Shown here: positions 1-10,158 of the stretch, piece after piece
Position numbering within the stretch: the stretch's first letter is position 1
Layout of the letters: each line of letters opens with the position of its first letter
NCBI RefSeq assembly: GCF_000026365.1
Contig: NC_012993.1
Span: 1,054,001-1,118,000 of the forward strand
Direction of reading: 5' to 3'
DNA: 64,000 nt
Source of the DNA: Zygosaccharomyces rouxii
Taxonomy: Eukaryota; Ascomycota; Saccharomycetes; Saccharomycetales; Saccharomycetaceae
The notes under the pieces: generated by a model
Databases searched by the model: none
Seen by the model: only the letters and a program-made list of their open reading frames with translations
Told to the model about the DNA's origin: nothing
Position numbers and translations under genes: made by a program

Positions 1-2
1 AT

Positions 3-1058
3 GGACAATTTCACTATGCCGGCAATAGGCAGATATCTGATGAGAGCGGTACTACTAAGGATGAACATGATGAAATTGATGATTTCGATAAATACATGTA
101 TGCTGGATCGGAAGAAATGTCAGTGCATGTAAGTGAAGCACCAGAAGTGGATATGAGCAGTCTGGAAGTAGATGAAGAAGGTAACTTCGTTTTGATGAAT
201 GATGAAATATACGACAACTTACAAGAAAACAGTCGATCCGGCTCAGGCAATAAGAATTCTGATACGGTGGAAAGTTATAACAACAATCATCTGTACAAGA
301 TGACGAGGAGCTCTGACTCTGAAGGTGTTACTAAAGATGCTTTCTTGTCAAGTGACGAGGGCTCCCCAGAGATATACGGGTACGGTACTGAGGCCGGTGA
401 TGAATATATGATCCCAAGTTCAGTTCATGATTATGGCAATTTGGAACCTGCAACCGATTACGATCAATATTACTCTCCCCCCTACATGATTGGGAGCTCA
501 ACAGACGATACCAACAACAATGGCCTGACAGATTTACCGTTAGATTTTGACGAATACATGTACCAAGAGGGTGATGGGGATGCTCCCTATATCTCTGATA
601 TGGATGACGTTCGCATTGAAGACATCGACGATGGTAAAGTTGATGACTTACAGATTGATGATTTTGATGACTTGGATGAAGAGATGTATCAAAGGTTATC
701 TAAAATAATGATAGAACGTAGTATCGCAAGGAACAGAGCCACTGGCCAATCGAATATAGGGGTTCCGGAGAATTTCAGAAAGACAAATGTCCCCCCAATG
801 CCATTCATTTCATCAGCATCAGCTGCATCTACTGATACCACTGGTATGATTACTTCCTCTTCCAAACCTAATTTCAACAGCTATGCTGCCACCACCGATA
901 CCATCACGAATGCTCCAGATAGAAGCATCCAAGGTGCCAGTACGAGTATGATAGGCTCTACAAAATCCAAAAGCAAGCGGAAGTTATCCGGTGGTGAATC
1001 AAGAAAATTAAGCATTTCGGGGCCTATCGAGAGTAGGAATTCCCTCGGTTGGTATTGA
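3..1058 (+). CDS. HKR1: C-terminal part of an HKR1-like mucin sensor (5' end outside window)
   Basis: The reading frame is open from base 3 of the window to a TGA at 1056-1058, so this is the last ~351 residues of a longer protein. What is visible is hydrophilic, acidic and rich in Ser, Asp and Asn, with no membrane segment, no signal sequence and no recognisable catalytic motif; the end is basic and Ser-rich. The name rests mainly on position: in S. cerevisiae HKR1 lies immediately upstream of ARO80 in the same orientation, and Hkr1 ends in a long cytoplasmic tail after its single membrane span. Hkr1 is a signalling mucin acting upstream of the HOG osmotic-stress pathway. The extracellular mucin part and the membrane span would lie to the left. 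A different acidic protein cannot be excluded from the tail alone. Confidence 0.55.
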   Translation, partial: GQFHYAGNRQISDESGTTKDEHDEIDDFDKYMYAGSEEMSVHVSEAPEVDMSSLEVDEEGNFVLMNDEIYDNLQENSRSGSGNKNSDTVESYNNNHLYKMTRSSDSEGVTKDAFLSSDEGSPEIYGYGTEAGDEYMIPSSVHDYGNLEPATDYDQYYSPPYMIGSSTDDTNNNGLTDLPLDFDEYMYQEGDGDAPYISDMDDVRIEDIDDGKVDDLQIDDFDDLDEEMYQRLSKIMIERSIARNRATGQSNIGVPENFRKTNVPPMPFISSASAASTDTTGMITSSSKPNFNSYAATTDTITNAPDRSIQGASTSMIGSTKSKSKRKLSGGESRKLSISGPIESRNSLGWY

Positions 1059-1520
1059 TACGATATTGTGCTTTTTTTTTCATTTTTTTATTCTCCTTCA
1101 TCTTTTCTCAGTTGTAATGACTGTCATTGTACATATATACCCAACAACAACAACAACAAAAAAAAAAGCTGTTCTTTATAAGTATTCATAATTTAATAAC
1201 CACGATGCATTGTTTTAAATTATTTTCCAATTCTTGTAGAATTATTTTTCAGATTCATGACTATGATTATCTCTGAGGATTACCGATTAGATGATTATTG
1301 AGTTGTAATTTTTCACAACTCCGAAGTACCATGATACTGAAATGAGCCCAACATAGCCAGTAGTTAGAATCATTGACACATAATAAAGGATGCGTTTGAT
1401 GTGTATAAAGAGGCTGAAGAGGACAGAAAACTGGCCTTCTAGGAAATTGAAGCTCGGCCTAATATCAACAAGTTCTATCCGTTAGTATTCCATTGATCTA
1501 CTTCAGAGCTTCCCTTTTAG
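1059..1520. other. Intergenic spacer HKR1-like/ARO80
   Basis: A 462 bp spacer holding the 3' end of the HKR1-like gene and the ARO80 promoter. It has T-runs just after the stop (about 1071-1090), a short CAA run followed by an A-run (about 1143-1168) and otherwise AT-rich unique sequence. No ORF or RNA gene is seen. I found no clear triple-CCG array of the kind expected for Aro80 self-control. Confidence 0.6.
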
Positions 1521-4166
1521 ATGAAGAGGTCTACTACGAATCCTGAGAGCAGTGGCTCCAACCCTACTAAATGGCGAAGAATATATAAGGCCTGTATTAG
1601 TTGCCGGAATAAAAAGATGAAATGTGACATGGGACCGTTGGATAACCCTCATGGTCCTCCCTGCATGCGCTGTAGAAGAGAGAACAAAGAATGTATTCTG
1701 CCTGAGAACAAGAGAAGAGGAAATACAGACACAGAATTTAAACTAGGCAAGATTGAAAATGGATTAGTTGGTGTTATGAACAAAAGTGAATCTGAGCAGA
1801 GTCTACTGTCACAAACAAGAGCGCCTCCTCCTAATGGTAGTACAAGTAATAATTTGGATTTGGTGGATCCCAAATGGAAATTTGAAATTGGCACCATGTA
1901 CAATGCATTAGAGTTCTTAGCAAAGGCAGCTGGTTCTGTTTCTAAGGAGGAACCTATAGAAATGAAATCTCCTCAGAACAGAAGTGATTTAGGCGTGGGA
2001 AATATGCCTGATACTGCATTAAATGGAGTTATGAGCGACAATATAGGGAACTTAGATATTTCCGATGAAAGTTTCCTAGCTCCTCTGACCACAGCGAATG
2101 GATCACAGCGAGCTGCAGCTCCGCTCATAGAAAAATTGAGTAGCATGAGACCTAAATCTTCCAAGAAGTTAATAGATGTTGATTATATTGGACCATCAAA
2201 ATTATTATCAGAAGACGAGGCCACACGGTTGATAGACATTTTCTTTCTAACCATGCATCCATTCTTCCCTCATATTCCCTTGCAATTGCAAGATCCTGAT
2301 GAACTGGTAAGGTATCCAATTTTGTTATGTGCAATTCTTACCATATCGGCTCGCTATAATCCTTTTGGTGAATTAGGTTTTTATGATGGTGAAGCTCATA
2401 ATCGAAATATTGAAGTTCATGAACGGCTGTGGATCTACTGTCAAAGGCTCATTTCACAAACAATTTGGGCAGAAGCTAGTACCAGATCGATTGGTACCGT
2501 ACTAGCCTTTTTGTTATTTACAGAATGGAATCCACGGGCCATTCACTGGAAATGGTCAGATTATGCTAATAATCCTGAATTAAATGATGTTACTAAGAGG
2601 GAAACTCATGGTGCCAATACACCTCGAGACACTGAAACTTTCACAGGTATGGCTGCTGTAAGAAGAAGTGATCGTATGGCATGGATGCTTATAGGGGCCG
2701 CAGTAAGATTGGCTCAAGATATGTCCTTTATCGATACCAGCTCTAAAATATTTGTGGCAACTCACATTGCAGAAGCCCATACCGCCATGAATTTGAACCA
2801 GAAATCTATTTTATCCGAAAGTTTAAGTGAAGTGAACAGAGAAGTTCTGGAGAGATTAGATGACATTGGTAATGAGAATTTTTATTTAGAACACATTCTA
2901 CAAAAGGACGAAAGCAAGGAGAGATGGACCAATTTTCTACAAAATGTGAGTGAAGGACGCCGTGCTAAAGGTACAGGCCCTTTAACAGACATGGAACGTG
3001 AATTTCTAAATGATGAATATGTTCTCTACTACGTTAACGCCCGCAACGATGCCTCTTCAAAATCTTCCTTGACCTTGCCGTTCCCATTAAAGTTTTCGCA
3101 CCCGCAGAGGGCCAAGATTGAATTGCTTAGAATCCTAACTATTGGATACGAATCCATTTACTACGAGAGTGAAAAAGACAAAACTCAGCTTATAAACGGT
3201 AATCCAAAAAGAAACTTGGCACTTTTAGAGATCATTTCGACATTAATTGAAAAATGGCATGCCACGTACAAAGACCTTCTAATACCAGCAAATGCTACGC
3301 CATGTTCCTTGGATATGGCTCGAAACAAAAGAGCCGTTCACGAACTCACTCAACAGATTGATAGAGAAAGCCTTTCTTGTGATTACAACTACTGCCAGCT
3401 CTACATCTATTCATTGGCACTACAAAATGATGTGAAGAACATGGATTTAAAAATGCCGGAAATAAGGAAGAGCGCAAGATATGTGGAATTGGCCTATAGG
3501 GCGGCTGAGGGAATTCTAGATTCTGCCGAACGTATCCATTCGCTAAAAATGCTTCGGTACATGCCCGTTAGATGGGTTACTCGTATTGTAAGAGCAGTGG
3601 CATTCCTTGTTAAATGCTATTTAGTTTTAACCAAGGACGGTTTGGCGGCTAATCCCGTGGCGGGAACTATTTTAAGGCTTACGGTAATTCCTTCTGAGGA
3701 AACAGTCCCTATTATTGAAAGAGCTGCTGTTACCCTCCAAGAAGCTGCACCGGACGAAGTACATTTAGGTATGCGCTATTCAAAGATTTTAAAGTTCTTA
3801 TGTGCCGAGGTCAAAATGCGCACACAGATGAGTGAACGAGATGAAGAAGCAGAAGAGGAAAGGAAACAACGCCAACAGCTAGAATGCTATCATCGGCAAC
3901 CGCGTGAAAGGAGACAACAACACGCACAACCGGTCATATCTCAAAGCCATAGCCCACCTTCACCTTCTGTGATGCTAAATTCCTCCATGGATCCATATAG
4001 CCCATCTGCGCCGCCTGCCGATCTGCCATTTGAAGATCCTTTCGATTTGTTCGCTGCAAGTGATGATATTGGTCTTGATTTTGTGGATACATGGACAGAA
4101 ATGATAGAAAATCGTTACATGCAAGATGAACTAGGTAACATAGAGAGTTCTCGTGGTGAGAATTAG
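1521..4166 (+). CDS. ARO80: Zn2Cys6 transcription factor Aro80, activator of aromatic amino acid catabolism
   Basis: An 881-residue fungal binuclear zinc-cluster regulator. The DNA-binding cluster is at the very N-terminus, with cysteines at residues 25, 28, 35, 48, 51 and 58 (CX2CX6CX12CX2CX6C). The long third loop containing DNPHGPPC is typical of the Aro80 group rather than of Gal4. A fungal-type middle region follows (roughly residues 230-760), then a Gln/Arg-rich stretch and an acidic C-terminus that could be the activation region. In S. cerevisiae (about 950 aa) Aro80 turns on ARO9 and ARO10 when aromatic amino acids are the nitrogen source. The neighbours match: HKR1-like upstream and SIP1 further on. 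The ATG at 1521 places the zinc cluster at the usual distance from the start. Confidence 0.9.
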   Translation: MKRSTTNPESSGSNPTKWRRIYKACISCRNKKMKCDMGPLDNPHGPPCMRCRRENKECILPENKRRGNTDTEFKLGKIENGLVGVMNKSESEQSLLSQTRAPPPNGSTSNNLDLVDPKWKFEIGTMYNALEFLAKAAGSVSKEEPIEMKSPQNRSDLGVGNMPDTALNGVMSDNIGNLDISDESFLAPLTTANGSQRAAAPLIEKLSSMRPKSSKKLIDVDYIGPSKLLSEDEATRLIDIFFLTMHPFFPHIPLQLQDPDELVRYPILLCAILTISARYNPFGELGFYDGEAHNRNIEVHERLWIYCQRLISQTIWAEASTRSIGTVLAFLLFTEWNPRAIHWKWSDYANNPELNDVTKRETHGANTPRDTETFTGMAAVRRSDRMAWMLIGAAVRLAQDMSFIDTSSKIFVATHIAEAHTAMNLNQKSILSESLSEVNREVLERLDDIGNENFYLEHILQKDESKERWTNFLQNVSEGRRAKGTGPLTDMEREFLNDEYVLYYVNARNDASSKSSLTLPFPLKFSHPQRAKIELLRILTIGYESIYYESEKDKTQLINGNPKRNLALLEIISTLIEKWHATYKDLLIPANATPCSLDMARNKRAVHELTQQIDRESLSCDYNYCQLYIYSLALQNDVKNMDLKMPEIRKSARYVELAYRAAEGILDSAERIHSLKMLRYMPVRWVTRIVRAVAFLVKCYLVLTKDGLAANPVAGTILRLTVIPSEETVPIIERAAVTLQEAAPDEVHLGMRYSKILKFLCAEVKMRTQMSERDEEAEEERKQRQQLECYHRQPRERRQQHAQPVISQSHSPPSPSVMLNSSMDPYSPSAPPADLPFEDPFDLFAASDDIGLDFVDTWTEMIENRYMQDELGNIESSRGEN

Positions 4167-4269
4167 CCGCCGTCAGGTATACACCATCCAATAGCGGCTA
4201 AACTGCGTTATCTTTATTCCCCATTCGGTAAAGATAAAAATCTTATCTTCACATAAGAAGGGGAAAAAA

Positions 4270-4289
4270 GGGGGGGGGGGGGGGGGGGG
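4270..4289 (+). repeat. Homopolymer run of 20 G
   Basis: Twenty consecutive G residues, preceded by GGGG-A5 stretches, about 100 bp after the ARO80 stop codon. Long poly(dG) is rare in yeast nuclear DNA and could form a quadruplex; its exact length may also be an assembly estimate. Confidence 0.95.
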
Positions 4290-5553
4290 AAATCCGTCAG
4301 CGGCAAAAAACAACGTAAACATTTAAGACAAAAGGATATAAAACGACTTTTTAAAAAAGAACTACAACAATGTTGGGAATATTATGAACTCTGCGATATA
4401 AGAAGAAGTAATTAAGGAACAAGAGGGACATACACAGCTTCTCTGTTTGTCAAGAGGCCTGTCTGATTATCATAGTTTGCCACTCGCACTGTGTTTACCC
4501 CCCTGGGGAGAATTCAAGGGTAAACAGTTGGAAAAACAGCATGCCCTTAGTAGGGCCTGTTGGTATAGGACAGTGGTGCACATTTGGTAATATGCAAACC
4601 CATAGCCGCTGATACGGGGTAAAGGCAGTGTGATTGAAGACGAATAGGTCATGTGACATACATTCATGTAAGTTTGTTCGTTAAACGTGATATGTAGCGC
4701 CATACGTGTTCGATTTCGAAGGAATGCGGATTTTTTGGAGGACAAGAAAATGAGGGGTGCGCGAATTTAAGGGCTGCGGGTGAGCCGTGTCAACCAACAG
4801 GATAAACACGCACCCCGCAGTAAAAGGAAAAAACCGAAGCAAAGAAGCTTATAGTCGGAAAAACCACGCAAGGATACGCAGGGAACTCTGCTGCAAGGCC
4901 AACAGGGCAGCAGCGGGAAATTATAGCGTGCTGCCAATTACGAAGTGACGTATTTGTTTAGGGGCTATCCCTGGAACTTTTCCAACAAATCAAGCTAAAC
5001 TAGACTGGTGATTCAAGAGCAACGGCTGAACCGGCTTAGCAGTCCGATGTGATTAGTGAACGATGCAGGAGGAAAGAAGGTAACTAAAAAAATTTCTCGA
5101 CGCCTAGTCGCAGTTGTTGCCTTGTGGATATAGCGGAGAAGAAGGCAACGTAAGCGACCTACTGGGCTTGTTACGAGAGGTAACGAAAAAAAAAAAAAAA
5201 AAAGGGCTCACTTCCTGGCTGCACAAGACCAGTGACGAGAAAAGAAAGGAAAATACCAATCGCCATCATTTAATCTCTTCGAGCATCGAGCTCATTTTCG
5301 AAGGCAATGATAATTAGTGGTGGTTAAATGAGGAGAGAGCTATGAGAGGGAAATTTTGAATAAGATATTTTTTTTTTTTGTTGAAGTATTTTTTTTCTTT
5401 TTTTTTTTCCTATTCCTGTTTTTTCTCTATCTGAATTTCCATTCTTCCTCTCCTTCTGCATTTTAAAGGCTCATCTTGCCAAATGAACCATAGCTAGGAG
5501 ACACCATTAAAAGGGTTCGGGATCTTTATTTGCAGGGTGTCAGAAGTGGAGTC

Positions 5554-5579
5554 TTTTTTTTTTTTTTTTTTTTTTTTTT
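5554..5579 (+). repeat. Homopolymer run of 26 T in the GIS4 promoter
   Basis: An uninterrupted T26 tract about 215 bp upstream of the GIS4 start, with more T-runs at about 5371-5410, 5603-5630 and 5733-5746. Poly(dA:dT) tracts of this kind keep promoters free of nucleosomes in yeast. Confidence 0.9.
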
Positions 5580-5794
5580 ATTTCATTTTCACACGTTGTT
5601 TTTCATTTTTTTTGTTTTTTTTTTTTTTATTTATCGACAACGAAACAACCGCCGGGGACTTGGTCAAGAGGGAAGTTTGAAGATTAAATAAGTCAGTTGA
5701 GAAAAAGACTCTTGATTATCAATTTTGAAGTACTTTTTTTTTTTTTAAGTCCTGGGTATTTCATAAAAGAAACTAGGGCCCTTTACAGAGAGTG

Positions 5795-7441
5795 ATGCAC
5801 AAGTCCGTAAGAGTCGGAGATTACTTTTCAAATGATGACAACGGTCTTTGGTCATGGTACCTTACAAACATCAGGAATGGTGACTTTGAGGAGTTGACAC
5901 GAAATCAATTAAAACATTCACTTTTCAAAAGATTTTTACGTACCTATTTGGAACCTACGCTTAATGAAAGGAAGGATACCAAAGTCTTAATCGTGTCCAT
6001 TCCTGAAGATGTTCGTAGAGATATAACACTGTTGGAATACTTTCTAGGCGATTATCTTAATTTGGACAACATGGAAATTACCAAATTAACCACTTCTCGT
6101 ATCTATAACCATGAAAACCATTATGTCGTTATGGATAAAGAGAATAATTTTAAAAACTCAAATTTTTTACACTTTGCCAGTACCAATATTCAAACAGGAA
6201 AAGGTTTCACTGGTGGAGAGTTAGCTGGTACTACGGTTGCAGCACAAGCTGAGAAGAATATATCACCTACAGAGTCGGCGAAATTTAGAGCGGGACAAGG
6301 GCTGGAACCATCGGACGATACGGAGGGTGATGAAGAATCTCTGGTTTTCAATTTTACCCATCGTGATCATCATTTAACACACCCGCTGCGAGCTAACGGC
6401 AAGGAACAAGAAGAAGCGGTAGGGGTATCTCCATCATGGAATCCCCAACAACAACAGCGATTGCAAGAACACAATGCTTCCAACGATGAAATGGCATCGA
6501 TCGATAGTTACAATCTTGGGTCAAATTCGTCACGTGTAGTGGAAAGTTTCAAGGGAGAGCCTCTTACTTTAACTATGACTAGAACAGAAGATTTTTCATC
6601 ATCGGATGAGTACGATAGTTTGGCTTCGAGTCCTTCTTCAAGTGATACAGATCTCTCGTCTTTTGAGAGCTGCTCCTTGATGTCTATCTTACCGTCAATT
6701 TCTATTGCTGATTCGTTTGGTCACTTTAGATTGGTTCTACAATCTGTCTTATTCATAAATCCTACTAGTAATGAAATTTTTACAGCAATAAGGCAATCTA
6801 ACAATAAACCTACTAAGGCCGACGTTGATGACGATTGGCTTCTTTACGATTCGCAATTTTCCATGCACAATTTACAGATGCTAACTTTACAAGATTTAAG
6901 TGAATTAAACAAGGGATGTCCCAAGGTCTTGTTTTACAGTCTTGTGGAAGTAGTTGATACACCGTCCCTGGAGGATGCAGACACTGAGTGTGCAACTATT
7001 TCTAACACGGCATCCACTTCTCTAAGTAGTGCTCCAACTTCAACATCTGTCTCGTGCGAACCTCGGGTTTTCTTCCCTTCAAATGTGAATGGTGATAATA
7101 GCGGCTGTCGCCTGGCAAAGGGTAATACAAATAGTTCTACCCTGGGACACAGATCTATCGTTACTACCAATAGTGCTGCAGATTGGCGGAGACAATCAGT
7201 AGAATCGAATGCCTCCATACGAAAATATGATTCTACAGCAGAAACTTACAAGGGACTTAATGCTACTCACGCTGTTGGAATAATGGAAAGAACACGAAGC
7301 ACCCCTTTACCGACGGCTTTGAAAACAATCAGTGGTTCCGATCGACAACGAAATAAAAAATGGAAGGGGGAATTCAAACGTCGTGGACACGGCAACGCGA
7401 TTCGTCGTTTTGCGGATGACAAAGGCTGCATCATATGCTAA
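5795..7441 (+). CDS. GIS4: CAAX-box protein Gis4-like
   Basis: A 548-residue protein with a conserved N-terminal region (about residues 1-125, beginning MHKSVRVGDYF), a low-complexity Ser/Thr/Asp-rich middle and a C-terminal CIIC, a prenylation-type CAAX box preceded by basic residues. This is the architecture of S. cerevisiae Gis4, which is longer (about 774 aa) because of extended low-complexity parts. Gis4 is linked in the literature to glucose/Snf1 signalling and ion homeostasis; its biochemical activity is not established. The start was set at the ATG at 5795; the codon before it in frame is GTG. GIS4 lies next to YAP1 in S. cerevisiae. Here SIP1 sits between them, facing GIS4 tail to tail. 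Confidence 0.85.
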   Translation: MHKSVRVGDYFSNDDNGLWSWYLTNIRNGDFEELTRNQLKHSLFKRFLRTYLEPTLNERKDTKVLIVSIPEDVRRDITLLEYFLGDYLNLDNMEITKLTTSRIYNHENHYVVMDKENNFKNSNFLHFASTNIQTGKGFTGGELAGTTVAAQAEKNISPTESAKFRAGQGLEPSDDTEGDEESLVFNFTHRDHHLTHPLRANGKEQEEAVGVSPSWNPQQQQRLQEHNASNDEMASIDSYNLGSNSSRVVESFKGEPLTLTMTRTEDFSSSDEYDSLASSPSSSDTDLSSFESCSLMSILPSISIADSFGHFRLVLQSVLFINPTSNEIFTAIRQSNNKPTKADVDDDWLLYDSQFSMHNLQMLTLQDLSELNKGCPKVLFYSLVEVVDTPSLEDADTECATISNTASTSLSSAPTSTSVSCEPRVFFPSNVNGDNSGCRLAKGNTNSSTLGHRSIVTTNSAADWRRQSVESNASIRKYDSTAETYKGLNATHAVGIMERTRSTPLPTALKTISGSDRQRNKKWKGEFKRRGHGNAIRRFADDKGCIIC

Positions 7442-7475
7442 GTTTCATTTTGCTCATTCCTACTCTGCATTTTTC

Positions 7476-7591
<116 letters not shown>

Positions 7592-7701
7592 CAGTAGTAA
7601 CAGTAATACAATAATCTTATATAATAAGGATAATGGAAACAATGAATGACACCACCAAGTCTCTTCAGCCAAGGCGGTATGGGATACGTCATCGTCTCAT
7701 T

Positions 7702-10158
7702 TTAGTGGAGTGTTCGACCATTTTCGTAGTAGCAAGGTGCGTAAATCACCTGCGTGATGAACTTACCTTCATACCTAGTGGTGCAACCCACGCTGATCAT
7801 TTCATCCCTGATGCTGCTAGTCAACAAATGATTTAAGTTGACATGAGGTATAATATGATTAATACCGCCAGATCCACCGCCTGGATAATTGTTCTTTTGG
7901 AATTCACTTATAATCCTATTCAAATAATAAGAATTCAAATAAATCGGTAGATCTGGTACTGGATATTTTTCCAAAAATAACTGCTCAGCGGTCTCTGCAT
8001 CGAGGAGCCCGCCTTGTTGTAATTCAGTGAACAATTCATCTTGATTGCAATCTACAACTTGGTTTCCGAATCCTGCATTACTTGATGGATGTCCACGAGC
8101 CCAATCATAAGTTGGTGGTTCCATGTGCCCAAATGTAAAATCTTCGTTTTCATCGTTAGCTTTAGTAATTGGTGCTGTTTTAAACAGTTCAGGGATTTCA
8201 TTGGAGTACTTGTACTTTTTAGGTTGCAATGCAGTATGCAGATCCAAGCTACTAGTGGTGCAGTTAATTGGTGATTTTCTCAATGCAGAGCTAGACCTAC
8301 TGATCCCAGTGTAATCTGAATAAGGCGTATTGGATCTAATAACTCTGTTTGAAGAATGATGCATAGAAGCTAATGGTGGTCTTACATTGACTTTACCAGG
8401 AACAGGCTCCATCAAGACGGTTCCTTCGCTTCCTTGGTTTTCAAGGGACAATACTGATCCTGCAATTCCATTATTTCCAGCATTTAATGGTTGCCCAGAA
8501 TCAAGTTCCACTTCATCTCGATAAGGTTCTACTTTTTCATAACCAGGAATTACTTCAAACCAGTTGACAAAATTCCCTACCGAATCGGTAGCAGTAGGCA
8601 AATAGTTTGAATGTGTTAGTTCACCATTAATTAAAAATTGTAACCGGTAAACCCCCACGGGTAACACCAAATCAGGTACAACCCATTCTTTAGTTTCTTC
8701 TTCGTATCTCATGGGGAATGTATTACGAGCTCCATGTTTTTGTCTTTCAAAACTTAAGGTAGATGCGATATCTTCACTAACCATGCTCATTCTATTTGTA
8801 CCATCAACTGGTAGATGATCTCTCCATTTGATAGCAACATGAACATCTTGGGATGATCCTGAAACAGGTGATGATGACAATGATGATAACGAAGAGTTTC
8901 GATTTCGATCTTCCACTTCTCTGTGTTCCACGGAACCTTTTTCAAAAGAATCCATACTGTAGAATTTACCATGTTGCTGCAAAACTTCCGGACGAATTTT
9001 CCCAACGGCACTAGCATGTGGCATTATCATATCGTGAGGAATGGATTTCAGCTTCTTTACATCCTGTAAATGACCCAATTCCAAACTATCATATGAAAGA
9101 CCACTTTGTCCACGGGGAGATTCAGATTCCAGATTAATCGTTACATCGTGAACTTTTGGATTGCCATGATTACCCAATGGTTCCAAAGTACTATTTTTTG
9201 AAATAAAAGCGTTCGTACTTGTATTATTGGTACCGCCATCTTGTTCGAGTGTCTTCGTAGCAACCAGATTATTATTACTATCGTTTGTTTCCTTATCCCT
9301 CTTACGCTTCATATCCCGCTTAATCACGTTATGCAGTAAAGATTGATTTAAAACAATATCTTTACTATGCAAATATCCATCATCACTGATATTATCTATA
9401 TCTGAACTTTCAGGATCGGTATCGATCGAAGGGCGCCCGTTAGGGGTGGCAGGAGCTGTAGTCGCTGTAGCAGTAATAGCAGCAGCAACAGCTTGTCTTG
9501 GTAGTGGCTTTAATCTTCTATTATCGATTGGAGTGGTTCTTGTTTCCATATTAGCAGAGGAACCTGATCTTGATGAAGGTTGTTCACTTTCTTCCAAATT
9601 TTTCTTCAGCGCTACCACACTCTGCCTGTTATGAAATATCATATTGTCATCCATTGGGGGTATAGCTTCCTCCTTCGTAGGTTGTACAGTTGGTGTTGCA
9701 GGGCCTGGACTGAAAAACATGGGCCCAGTTTCGTTAGAAGATTTAATAGAAAGTCCTGCCATATTTTCTCTTACACTTTCAGTAGAGGTCTTTGTATCAT
9801 TGAAGTCTCTTGGGTCATCATCAGCTGCCATTAAAGTAACGTTGTGATTATCGTTATTATTATTATTAGGACCTTGTGCGCCAGCGCTGGCCTCTTCTAA
9901 AGAATAATTTTTTTTGAAGAGAGAAGGGGGATGAGGAACGACATTTTGAGTTTTCCTTTTGAGATTACCCAAACCTGACGGTGCATGTCTGGTCTTTCTA
10001 CTTGGGAACAGTTGTGAAGTGATACTACTTTGACGCCCTTTATCCACCTCTAAAAGATACTTCGTCTGTGAATAACGATTGCTACTATTATTAGACTCTT
10101 GAAAATTTTCTGAACCTTTGCGACCCACTCTCTGATGAGCTGACGGCGTATTGCCCAT
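7702..10158 (-). CDS. SIP1: Snf1 kinase beta subunit Sip1
   Basis: An 818-residue AMPK-family beta subunit. The N-terminus is MGN, a myristoylation signal as in Sip1/Sip2/Gal83. After a long Ser/Asn-rich variable region comes the glycogen-binding-like domain (about residues 440-550, with IKWRD, WVVPDLVLPVGVYRLQF and ending in a conserved FVNWFEV). The C-terminal ASC domain that holds the kinase and gamma subunit follows (about 735-818, with LPIYLNSYYLN and HVNLNHL). The length matches S. cerevisiae Sip1 (815 aa) and is twice that of Sip2 or Gal83, and the position beside ARO80 and the CAD1/YAP1 gene matches too. Sip1 directs Snf1 to the vacuole membrane in S. cerevisiae. It converges with GIS4 and leads away from YAP1. 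Confidence 0.92.
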   Translation of the reverse strand: MGNTPSAHQRVGRKGSENFQESNNSSNRYSQTKYLLEVDKGRQSSITSQLFPSRKTRHAPSGLGNLKRKTQNVVPHPPSLFKKNYSLEEASAGAQGPNNNNNDNHNVTLMAADDDPRDFNDTKTSTESVRENMAGLSIKSSNETGPMFFSPGPATPTVQPTKEEAIPPMDDNMIFHNRQSVVALKKNLEESEQPSSRSGSSANMETRTTPIDNRRLKPLPRQAVAAAITATATTAPATPNGRPSIDTDPESSDIDNISDDGYLHSKDIVLNQSLLHNVIKRDMKRKRDKETNDSNNNLVATKTLEQDGGTNNTSTNAFISKNSTLEPLGNHGNPKVHDVTINLESESPRGQSGLSYDSLELGHLQDVKKLKSIPHDMIMPHASAVGKIRPEVLQQHGKFYSMDSFEKGSVEHREVEDRNRNSSLSSLSSSPVSGSSQDVHVAIKWRDHLPVDGTNRMSMVSEDIASTLSFERQKHGARNTFPMRYEEETKEWVVPDLVLPVGVYRLQFLINGELTHSNYLPTATDSVGNFVNWFEVIPGYEKVEPYRDEVELDSGQPLNAGNNGIAGSVLSLENQGSEGTVLMEPVPGKVNVRPPLASMHHSSNRVIRSNTPYSDYTGISRSSSALRKSPINCTTSSLDLHTALQPKKYKYSNEIPELFKTAPITKANDENEDFTFGHMEPPTYDWARGHPSSNAGFGNQVVDCNQDELFTELQQGGLLDAETAEQLFLEKYPVPDLPIYLNSYYLNRIISEFQKNNYPGGGSGGINHIIPHVNLNHLLTSSIRDEMISVGCTTRYEGKFITQVIYAPCYYENGRTLH

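Larger units (their letters stand above)
4167..5794. other. 1.6 kb spacer ARO80/GIS4 with homopolymers and inverted repeats
   Basis: The longest stretch without a gene. It holds a run of 20 G (4270-4289), a palindrome CCCCTGGGG near 4501, inverted repeats around 4754-4820, a T26 run (5554-5579) and several shorter T-runs up to GIS4. Open frames here start at TTG and look spurious. The CCCCT and GCGGGG motifs resemble Msn2/4 and Mig1 sites, which would fit GIS4, but motif matches of this length are weak evidence. No tRNA A/B boxes were found. Confidence 0.6.

Noticed and set aside
4690..4725. Possible tRNA B box (GTTCGATTTC)
   Set aside because: No A box at the needed distance upstream and no cloverleaf.
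4470..4745. 91-codon minus-strand ORF in the ARO80-GIS4 spacer
   Set aside because: It starts at TTG and has no family features; sequence composition is that of a spacer.
5114..5317. 67-codon plus-strand ORF in the same spacer
   Set aside because: TTG start and a poly-Lys run from an A-homopolymer; no support.
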